In this document: positions 13,183 through 22,369 of the stretch, in pieces
Layout: each line of letters starts with the position of its first letter
How positions within the stretch are numbered: the first letter of the stretch is position 1
Assembly: GCA_002104905.1 (NCBI GenBank)
Contig: MCFE01000340.1
Span: 1-64,000, forward strand
Direction of reading: 5' to 3'
Origin: Basidiobolus meristosporus CBS 931.73
Taxonomy: Eukaryota; Basidiobolomycota; Basidiobolomycetes; Basidiobolales; Basidiobolaceae
Length of the DNA stretch: 64,000 nucleotides
Program-made: the position numbers and the translations under genes
The notes under the pieces: model-generated
Told to the model about the DNA's origin: nothing
What the model saw: the letters and a program-made list of their open reading frames with translations, nothing else
The model's database searches: none

Positions 13183-15115
13183 CTGCTACTCAACTGAATG
13201 TTCATGCTGACTAAGTTATTCTCTATAGCTTCATGTATGAAATGACATCTGATATCATTGTGCTTAGTTTGCACATGAAAAGTTGGATTTCTACCCAATT
13301 GTATACATCCTTGATTATCTTCAAACAAAGTAATAGGTGTTTTTTGATAAAAGCCTAAATATTTAAAAAGCTTTCTTGACCACATTACTTCTTTTGTAAG
13401 CCTACAAGCTGGCACATACTTGGCCCCTGTGTTAGAAAGTATCACAGTTGATTGCTTTTTGAATTGCAGGAAATTGCTTTTTGATAGTAAAGAAAGATGC
13501 ATCCTGTGATGGATCTTCTGTCTTCTAAATTCTGTCCCCAATCAAAATCAGTATATCCTACAAGAACTTATTTTGAATCCTTACAGGTGAACCCTAAGCA
13601 GATATTGGCAGTTCCTTTTAAGTATCAAAGAATCTGCTTTACTGCTGTAATATGATCAGATTCATAGTTCTGAATATACTGGCTGACAACTCCCACTGAA
13701 TATAAGATATCTGGATGTACTCCAAGCATGATATACATCAGCATGCCAACCATAGACTGATAAGGAAAGTCAGGGCTCTCAGATGGCACCAAACTCTCTT
13801 GATTTGGTTGAGTTTTGACAAGGTTGAGGTTTATCTCCACTGGGGTAGCTAGCAATTTACAGTCTTCCATTTGGTATATCTTGAAAATACTGGGACTGGC
13901 TTAGGGTGAAACTCTGGGTACCTCTGTCTATGGGGAACTTTATCCCTAAATAATATCTGAGCTCTCCTAGATTGAACATCTGGAACACCTTAGATAGGCA
14001 GGATCCAGTCTCTCCCAATATTTATAGGTTATTGGTGGCTCTAATACAATCATCTACCTATAGAGCTGATAGAACTGGATTTGCTCTATTTGGCATGTAG
14101 CTGATATTATAGTCAGCAATACTCTTTTGGAAGCTCAAAGATTCCAAACAAGAATCTATCTTGCAATTCTAGGCTCTTGGTGATTGCTTGAGTCCATATA
14201 GAGATTTTGTAAGCTTACAGACCAAATGTGATTTATCTTGGTCAGCACACCCATCAGGCTGGTCCATTTACACATCCACATCAGGTTCTCAGTTCCCCAA
14301 TGCAGCTTTTACATCCATCTAATGTATAAAACACTTGAATTAGTTGCAACAGCCAATATTAATCTGAAGGAATTAAACCTGCCTACTGGTGCAAAGATCT
14401 CAGTATAGTCAAGTCCTTTTGTTTGAGAGTATCTATTAGCTACAAGTCTTGCTTTGTATCTTTCAATTTTATTGTTCAGCCTGGTATTTTGCCTTAAAGA
14501 CCCATCTGCATCTAATTTTCTGGAGGCTTTTTGGGGCCTCTTTTAGAGTATGGGGTTGATGAATAGGTACTGAACTAGCATAGGATAAGTTTGTACCCTC
14601 ATTGATATAGTAATTTGGGCTATCTCTAGTCTGGTTGGATCTCCTGCTTTGCAACACTGGAATAATCACTTCTAGGATATCCCTGGACCTCAATTCAGGA
14701 TGAATCAAGGTTGTATAGTCCTCTGGAGGGAAATATTCTTCATTGTTCTGATCTGATTCAATCCTGACAATTGGTGGACTTGAGATCAGATGTTTGTCAT
14801 CATCTGATGTCATTTTTGGTGAAATTTTTGAATTCTCTTCAAACACCACATCACTGGACCTGAACAGCTTCTTTGCTTTGGTATTGCAGTGTCTGTATGC
14901 CTTAATCTCATTGGAATAGCCCAAAAAATTTCATTTTGCACTTTTTAGCTCATATTTTGGCTGATTTTTAAGCAGCTTAGCATATGCTGTGCACCCAAAT
15001 ATTTTTAGAAGTTCTGTAATTGGTCAGTATCTATAACATGCATTGGATGGAGTAGAATCACCAAGGATTCTGCTATAGCTCCTGTTTTTGAGATATACAG
15101 CTGTATCAATGCTCA
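13183..15115 (-). pseudogene. Copia pol remnant: integrase C-terminus, RT and RNase H
   Basis: Read on the minus strand, 15115-14900 gives the integrase C-terminal pattern (YLKNRSY, FGCTAYAKLL, FLGYS). Positions 14924-14469 cover the linker and the start of RT (RCRWVFKAKY). Near 14060 the catalytic YVDD motif is present with Tyr replaced by a TAG stop. Positions 13870-13625 hold the RT/RNase H connection (EDCKLLATPV, DFPYQSMVG, HPDILYSVG), and 13541-13200 hold RNase H (KQSTV, LFEDNQGCIQL, TKHNDIRCHF). Several frameshifts and stops make it a pseudogene. Confidence 0.85.
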
Positions 15116-15197
15116 ATGGAAAATATTTGTGATGATCCCATCAAGAGGCCATCACCAAATTATAGTCCTGTGACTAAAAAGTATGATCCCATCACAG

Positions 15198-17352
15198 CAC
15201 TGTGCAAAGACCTTTGAAAATAATTACACCCTAGATTGCACAAAAAACTTGTCAATATTCTTACCACAATGATACCTAAGTGGCTTTTGATTGATCATCT
15301 TCCAATTCTCTTGCTTTGTGATCCCAGAAACTCAATCACCTCCTACATTTATGTAAATTAATTGGCTATTGCCTCGTTCACACTCCTTACTTCCTGACTT
15401 CACCAATTCTCTTTTCATGATTATGAATTGGCCAATTTCCTTTCAGTTAGGGATTGTGGCTCAATAGTTTTCTCTTGACAAGCTTATGGCTTAATTCCAC
15501 TTCACATTAGAGCAGAGAGAGAAACCTAAGTATTCCTTGCAAGCTTTTTCCAGAGGTTATTGCACCCAGTGAACACCACACACACAAAACACTTGAGAAG
15601 TGCCAGATGTATCACTCCCTTGGACATGTGCACCACCAGACCATACTTGTCACCTTGAACAAAAGGAGTCAGGTGAGTTTGTGTCACCTTTAGGCTCATC
15701 TCAGCCTTTTGAAAATGGCATGCAGAGTGAGAGCTCTTCAGAAGAAGGCTCACTGATGGATTGTGAGCCTATCTCCTGTAATAACAATACCCTGCATGAG
15801 CCCAGTAATATCCCAATATGCAATAAGACAATATCTACAGAAAAAAATGCCAAGGATACTCTATGGAGCAAAGTGTGCCCAGTAATCCAACTACTGGTGA
15901 GAAATCTGATATTGTGGCTAAAGAAGTGATACATTACCACAAATATCAGTAATGGGGGCTTTGAGGATTTACTACTACTTCTTGCCAAAATCATTCTGGA
16001 TTGCAACTTACAATGTATGTGGTACAAATGGACAACTGTCATGTGGGCAACATATGACCCAGAGATTTACATGATACCAGCATGCATCAACAGTTGCATG
16101 GCATTCACATCAGAAAATGCCACCATTGCAAGGTGTCCAGCATGTCAGGAATCCCCTACCATTGGAAGAAAGCATTTTTAACACTCTGGATATGTTCCAG
16201 TAATACCCCATCTAAAGAAGCTCATGGATTCTGTCAAATATTGTGAAGCTATAAAGTACCTAACTGAGTATCAATCAAGCATAAATATTCCCAATATATT
16301 TGATGGCAAACATTGCATTCAACTAAGAAGCAAGGGCCACCTTGAAAGAATATATGGCCATACCTTTGCCTTGGCACTAGATGGACTCTCATTAAACAAG
16401 CACTCTACAAGCAAATCCTGCCTGCCACTAATTCTCATCAACCTTAATCTGCTGCCTATCTTATGGTATCAGAGCAGAAATCTGATTGAAGTCTCACTGG
16501 TATCTGGGCCTAAATCTCTGTTCAACCTGGACAGCTACCAGTAGCCATTGCTGGATGAATTTTGTATGCTTTCCAGTAGGATACTACTAAATGGCCATTA
16601 TATCAAAGTGCTACCATTTTACCTCAGACCTGCTATCAAGGAGTTTTTCAGGGTAGTGCCCAAGACACACAGAAGCTTTTGGAGATACTTGGATCACCCA
16701 GGAAGCTAGAGAAGCAGGAGCTTTTACCATTATGACAAATCAACAAAGACTCCAGCAGTTTTGACCTGGAGGCTATTAGACTTGTTGCTTTGTACCATGC
16801 CAGGGTGTGTGGTGCATGGCATGATCTGTAGTTGCAAAGAACACTTGGGCACAAAATTGTAGCTACCAGTGGGCAGGATTACTCTTGGACAATCTTTAGA
16901 ATTGTGGCACAATCTAACATGATGAGGTTGGCACAGATGATTGATCCCACTTGTAATATTTGCATCATGTGCACAATCAGATATCACTGTTGTGGTAGGT
17001 AATATCCGGTATTTGAATATGTTTCCTTAATGTAAATGGTAATAAATGCATATCACACTTTAAATTATAGTGACACTTACCATTTTGGTTATCATCACTC
17101 TGATTGGACAGTATTTCAATGGTTGATTGGTCTAAAAGTATCCTGAAGCTGTCAGCCCCCAATTGGCCTATTGACCAATGCACAAGTTACCTGATTTGCC
17201 ATCAAATATTCCGTTTTGCCCATTGAGCAAGTAAGTACTGGATCTTAGTGATTTGAAAAGGTTTCATAGCAAGCATGCAACCAATTGTGTAGGTGCAAAT
17301 TAGATAAAATAGCTGCACAAGTGTTACAGAAGATGTATATATATGCACAGTG
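15198..17352 (+). mobile_element. Candidate CACTA (EnSpm)-type DNA transposon relic
   Basis: A 9-bp inverted pair, CACTGTGCA at 15198 and TGCACAGTG ending at 17352, encloses the Tnp2-like coding remnant. CACTG-type termini fit this superfamily. No matching 3-bp target duplication is seen (CAG on the left, CTT on the right), so the ends are tentative. The element sits inside the integrase region of the copia element. Confidence 0.45.
15600..16700 (+). pseudogene. Tnp2-family (CACTA) transposase fragment
   Basis: The clearest part is 16060-16640. It shows YDPEIYMIPACINSCMAF and a zinc-binding-like CPACQE, then VIPHLKKLMDS, then IFDGKHC, ALALDGLSLNKHST, LPLILINLNLLP and VSGPKSLFNLDSY, followed by PLLDEF. 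These match the characteristic order of the Tnp2 transposase family (FDG, DG-F, PIxLxNxNLPP, PGPKxPxDLDSFL-like blocks). A stop occurs after KHF near 16180 and another before PLLDEF. Upstream, 15600-15929 is open but acidic/Ser-rich and not recognisable. The match is by pattern, without alignment. Confidence 0.7.
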
Positions 17353-17521
17353 CTTATTATAGGGGCTCTGTTGCAAATCTGAGACAACCTTGATATTACT
17401 TATATCAAGTGTTTAGTGACCACTGATTTGTAATGGCTTGATTCAGATTGCAAAAAAAATGCACTGTTGGGATAATAACAAATGCTAACAATTCAATGCA
17501 ATTGCATAATCTTCTCCTAGG

Positions 17522-17832
17522 TTATTTTCTCACATGGATTACTATTGAGGCATTTGGTAGTGATTTGCTTTGCATACCTGAGCTACTTCCTTGTTGACTA
17601 TCATCTTTGCTACTTGTGTATTTGTAGTCAGTATTTTGCCTCCTATTTGATGAGTGCAATTCTGGAGCTTGGCTGAATTGCTCCAGATGATATAACAGAA
17701 CCAGCCTGAAGTGCCATGCACTGGCATGTTCTTTTACTTGCCAAAGGCTCTGGTGGTTGAGGCACTTCATGTGGGTCACTGTGAGCTGGTTCACCAGAAG
17801 TAACTTGCTGCTGGTCAGGTGAAACAGCATGC
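17522..17832 (-). other. Unassigned coding-like fragment
   Basis: A Pro/Ser/Gln-rich minus-strand open stretch (for example QPPEPLASKRT) lies between the CACTA relic and the LTR-like repeat. It could be the start of a gag region downstream of that LTR or part of the DNA transposon. No family could be named. Confidence 0.3.
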
Positions 17833-18550
17833 TGTGGTGGTGTAGAGGTACTTCTGGGAGAAGCTACACAACTCAAGGTGTGTGAGATATCTGATGGGTG
17901 CAATAACCTTGGGGTCTAAGCTGCTGGTATCTTTGCCAATGTGTCACTATGGTAAAAGCTCCTGCTTCTCAAACTTCTTATATGCTCCAAGTGTCTCCAA
18001 AGGCCTCTGTGTGTCCTGTGCACTACCTTGAAAAGCTCATTGATGGCAGGTCTGAGGTGTAACTGTTGAAGGTAGGTGCAGTGGTCAACTGCTAATCAAT
18101 AAGGGAGAAGTGTTACTGATAGAAGAGATGATTTATTGTCAGGGATTGACTTCCCTTAACTACTTTTCCAGATTGCCAAGCAATTATTAATGGCAAGGTT
18201 CTAGAAGATTCTAGGCATCAGTGGAATTCTGGATGACAGCACTGTGAGCTGAAAATACTCCAAGAAGGTACTGGAGGGTTCTAAATGGCACAGAACATCC
18301 AACCAATCAAGGATCAGTAGTCTGAAACCAGTGTAACATAGAGACACTATATATGGCATTGAAATGGTAGGGATGGTAACACAGACTTAGGTCATGTCTC
18401 AGGGGTACTGGTGTGGGTACTTGCCTAATGTAGATACATATACTGATTACAAAGCTGAATAATATCTAGCATAACTAATGCTAAAAACTAATCAGGAATA
18501 ACACCAAATGGGGATAATACTAATAATAAGGGTGAGCTCCCTGAACCTAG
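17833..18550 (-). repeat. Gypsy-type LTR relic ('LTR-B')
   Basis: This region is a diverged copy of the sequence at 46816..47888. Both start TGTGGTGGTGTA/TATGGTGGTGTA and share GGGTGCAATAACCT, ACATCCAACCAATCA and GGTACTTGCCTAAT blocks in the same order. The far end, which should read CACCCCACTACA, is not found, so it is truncated near 18550. Confidence 0.6.
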
Positions 18551-18559
18551 ACAGAGCTT

Positions 18560-19556
18560 CCTCCTTTTTCTGAATGACAAGATCTATGTGTATCTTACAT
18601 AATAATTAATCAAAGTGATTAAATTCCTCATCCTACTTTGCTTCCAGGTATGATGCAATAAAAGTCAACATTTACAGACTCAGATCCCTGATACCCAAAG
18701 CAATATAAGCACCATTTTGATCAGTGATCCTTCATCCAGAAATGCCAAAGCTGAAATGAGTCCTTGGGCAGTGGACTTGCTTACAGATAGCAGATTCTTG
18801 GCTATTTCTGTACAAGAATACTTCTTTGAAGGCAAAGGTATGGCTTCCTTCATTGCTTCTAAGGCTTACTTGGATAGTTCCTTCTCCAACTGCTTCAAGT
18901 GCTTATTTTCACCCATGAAAACCTTCTTGGTTGGAGTTTCTTGATATTGGGTAAAAAGTTGTTTTTGGTGAGTAAAGTGTTGAGATGCTCCATAGATAAT
19001 ATACCATGTCTGGGAACTCTTGTTTGGAGTCATATTTAGAGCAGATACAAACAGTCTATCTTTAGTTGTTGCAGCATTTCCATATTCAGGCTTTTTCACT
19101 TCAGTAGCTGATATGCCCACAGATTCCATCTAATCAATTTTGTTGATAAGATTTTCATTTCATCACCTGGCAGCATATTTGTAATAAAGAAATTTTGTCT
19201 GAGATAAATTCCCTTAGCAGCTGAACATGACTGATATGTGTCTTCTAATGCCTCCCAGGCATTCTTTGCTGTTTTTGCTCTTCAGCATTGAATGAGTAAT
19301 TTATCTTTAACATTAAAGCAAATGCAGTGAATGGCCTTTGCTCTTGCATATGGTACTTTACAGTTTCTTCTCATACATGTTTAGGAGGGCATTCTTCTCC
19401 CATGACAATATCCCAAAGGCCTCTTTCTTGTAGCAGCATCTTCATCTTCACCTTCCACACATGGTAGTTAGATCCATCTAACTTTTTAGCAGAGGGAAAA
19501 ATTCCAGTAATAGCAGTAGTAACTATTGCAGAGAGTGATAGTGTGGGCTCATAACC
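18560..19556 (-). pseudogene. Copia gag-protease remnant
   Basis: On the minus strand 19129-18866 encodes the copia protease region: WYIIYGASQHFTHQKQLF corresponds to the WxxDSGAS active-site block, with the catalytic Asp apparently replaced by Tyr. VFMGENKHLK follows, and after a stop NLLSVSKST, the usual end of copia protease. Positions 19130-19500 carry gag-like sequence with frameshifts. Inactive. Confidence 0.75.
19541..19556 (-). other. Candidate primer-binding site of the copia element
   Basis: Directly inside the right LTR the minus strand reads GGTTATGAGCCCACAC, positioned where a tRNA primer-binding site belongs. Assignment is by position and general resemblance; the primer tRNA was not identified. 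Confidence 0.45.
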
Positions 19557-19787
19557 TGTTGTAAAAGTCTTGGAGATATTGGAAGTGATTGAAAGAAGTA
19601 GATTATGTGGTTTTTGTTTAATGATTCATTCAAAGTAAAAGCAGTATTTATACTTTAACATGGTCATGATATATTCTAGGTAAGTCACAACAAGAAATTT
19701 GGTCAGTATTCTCTAGGATTTGTAGATAATGAACAAAATAACTAGGTTAGGTGAATATTTAGGTGGAGTTACAAGCTGTTTACAACA
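19557..19787 (-). repeat. Copia LTR (5' LTR of the minus-strand element)
   Basis: It starts TGTTGTAAAAGTC and ends GTTTACAACA, matching the ends of the solo LTR at 20202. An internal deletion makes it 231 bp rather than about 350. Confidence 0.8.
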
Positions 19788-20201
19788 CAAACAATAGTAC
19801 ATAGCCACAGGGTTCCTGCTATGCTTACAGAAGGCATCAATTCAGAGACACTTATTGAATACTAGACACCAATGGAGTTACTTATTAAGTACAAGATTTA
19901 GATCACTATTGATATTTGGTGGAGGGGCTTGTATCAGTCAGAACAATATAGGATTGAGTTGCATTTGCAGTGCCAACAACATAAAATCAATCAGTAGGCA
20001 TCAAAGGCAATATTGCCAGCAGAGTCAGCAAGTAAGGAGTGTAAAAAGGAGGATATAACCAACCAATGCACATAGATATAGGAGCAAATTGAGTGTTCAA
20101 GCTCAGGATGCCAGAGAAAAGGCAGAGAACCAAGCAATCAAAGCTTGTGTGCCATTAAGTCAAAAAATTTTAACTAGGTGTTTTTGACATTGATATGAGT
20201 T
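19788..20201 (+). repeat. Family X repeat, right part
   Basis: It continues the family X copy broken at 12832. AATAGTACATAGCC corresponds to AACAATGGCTTAAAGCC of the copy near 59750, followed by CACTTATTGAATACTAG, AATGGAGTTACTTATTAAGT and CCAACCAATGCACATAGAT blocks in the same order. Confidence 0.6.
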
Positions 20202-20549
20202 TGTTGTAAGAGTTCTTGGAGATATTGGAAGTGATTGGGAGAACAAGTAGATTATGTGGTTTTCACTCAATGATTTATTGAATGTAAAAGTAGTATTTAT
20301 ACTTTTACATGGTTTTGGCATAACAAACACGTAGAATAGGCTAAGGAAGGTCCCAAGAACATGTGTGCAAAGTTTGGGGCTGTTTGGACAACTTATCAAA
20401 TTTTCAATTGTGGGTACCTGGTATTTTGGTGAAATTTTCTAAGTAAATCCCGACAAGGAACTTGGTCAGTATTCTCTAGGATTTGAAGGTAATGATCCAA
20501 GTGACTAAGTTAGGTGAATATTTAGGTGGAATTCCGAATTTTTACAACA
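20202..20549. repeat. Solo copia LTR with 5-bp target duplication
   Basis: A 348-bp LTR starts TGTTGTAAGAG and ends TTTTTACAACA. GAGTT precedes it (20197..20201) and follows it (20550..20554). It belongs to the same family as the LTRs at 12833 and 19557, and no coding region is attached, so it is a product of LTR-LTR recombination. Confidence 0.88.
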
Positions 20550-22369
20550 GAGTTAATGTTACTTATGCTTACATACCTACTAAACCATTATGTATAGACA
20601 AGTCTGAATACTCTATATCACAGTTAAGCTTTACTGATGTGTTCATGGACATAAAGGCCAAGTTTGAATATAACACTCACACTCAGTAGATCATCAAATG
20701 AAAAACAAATAGTCATTAATTGACACAATCACATCCAGTATTACCAAAGCTCTGATAATAAGAAAAATCACATATTGTAGTCAATTATAAATTTACAAGT
20801 ACATCCATTATCCAAGCCACCCATCTTAGTGGTAGTATTCCAAGTAAGCTCCAGTAGACATATTAGCCAGGTGACATCAAAGCTCATAGACTAGGTTCTA
20901 GCTGAATAGATCCTAGAGAAGGAAGATTTTGAAGCATCAATTACCGGACGGGACTTGTGTGACTGTATCTCAAACAAGCAAAAATGCAACGGTAAACAAA
21001 AAGCTCCGGAATATTCTAGGTCACTCATCAAAACCAGGAGAGGAATGCCTGTAACTCAGCAGCTTACAATCACTCCAAGGGGAATTGTGTATTTGTACGA
21101 TTTCTACTGGTTATTCCGTTGTGCTAAGATTCTTGACCATCATCCGGGCATCCTACTGCTGGTACCAACACTTTCATTGGTTATGGGCCGAGGGGTTCCA
21201 GTAAAGGAAGGCCTCGGTATCCAGTGCCTACAGCACAATGAAGAACGCTACGCCATGCCCTTGGGGTGCATCCATCATCGACAGCGCGATCATTGACTAC
21301 TTTTGGTGAAGGAACTGCGACCGGCATTTAGAGCATAGGCAGACGCTAATCGGGATAACAGATTGGAGGAATCTTCACCAATGGATCTAGCCCTTGAATG
21401 CATCCCCATGGTGTGAAGAATCCGCCAATTTCCCAGCCTACCCCGATGATGGCCAACAACCGGATTCATAGTGCGGCAGGTGTGCAGGAGTACGTTTATC
21501 GTGTGGTGAGTTCTCCAGCTGCACGAGTTCACGATAGACAACTGAAAGGCACTTCGGTTGGAATCGGATTCCTACCCAACGTTCGATAGAGAAGTAGTAC
21601 TTGGTCTCTCTAGCATGTTTGGTGGCGTTGGTGTTCGGGATGCGGTGTTTTAGCCCATCACTCAACGGCGATACAGCACTCGGTGGCCCTGGATCAGATT
21701 CGTAGTGCACGTATTGGCAGTAAAGCGTGTGGGTGACGAATATAATTGGTGCTGTTCAAGATGGGGCCTATTTGCGAAGTCAGACAATGGTCAGCCTCTT
21801 ATGGTACTCGTCTCACTGGGCCATATCTATCTGGAGGTTGAGTCAAAGAGATGGTAGGCACACCACGGAAATCGACCGTGAATCCTACCAGCGTGGAAAT
21901 GAAACGACCAACCCGGTCTTGAAACATACCCTGTAGAAGTTCAAAGCAATCAGCTTCAGGCCTGTTGCGGCTTATCACCGCCATCAGCTGTCGAGTAAAT
22001 CATATGCTACAGTTGGGTGGGGATTGCAGCGGTGCACAAGGCCTAGATACCAGACATAAGAACCAAATGAGAGATCCACTTGATAATATCCTTTCCATCT
22101 GCCGTGGCAACATCAGTCAGTCGTCAGTCGGTGGTATGCATACCAATTGATGCCAGTGCCGGCTGTAGTACAACAGAACAAAGGAATGATCTTGGATGGA
22201 GCATAGTTACGTAAGACAAGGGGCCAATTTATTTTCATTGCAAATCGGTGGGATTCAAATGGGGTATGAATGGGATACTAGAAGCATAGGAACGAACTAT
22301 CTAGGTGTTACGGAGGGAAAGCTCAAAAAATTAGTCATGGAAGATGCAATATGTAGATGACTGCGAGCA
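20550..22369. other. Intergenic, no gene seen
   Basis: The repeat-like AT-rich sequence ends at about 20940, after which composition becomes more even. Only short ORFs without recognisable domains follow up to the V-ATPase gene. Confidence 0.5.

Larger units (their letters stand above)
12833..19787 (-). mobile_element. Ty1/copia LTR retrotransposon, degenerate and nested
   Basis: The element runs on the minus strand between two related LTRs (12833..13182 and 19557..19787), each starting TGT-GTAA-like and ending ACAA(C/G)A. The 5-bp duplication CAAAC flanks both sides (12828..12832 and 19788..19792). Minus-strand coding order is gag/protease (about 19500-18560), integrase C-terminus, reverse transcriptase and RNase H (15115-13183). 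Stops and frameshifts interrupt every domain, and foreign DNA from roughly 15130 to 18550 replaces the integrase core, so it cannot be autonomous. The two LTRs differ clearly (the right one has an internal deletion), so the insertion is old. Confidence 0.85.
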
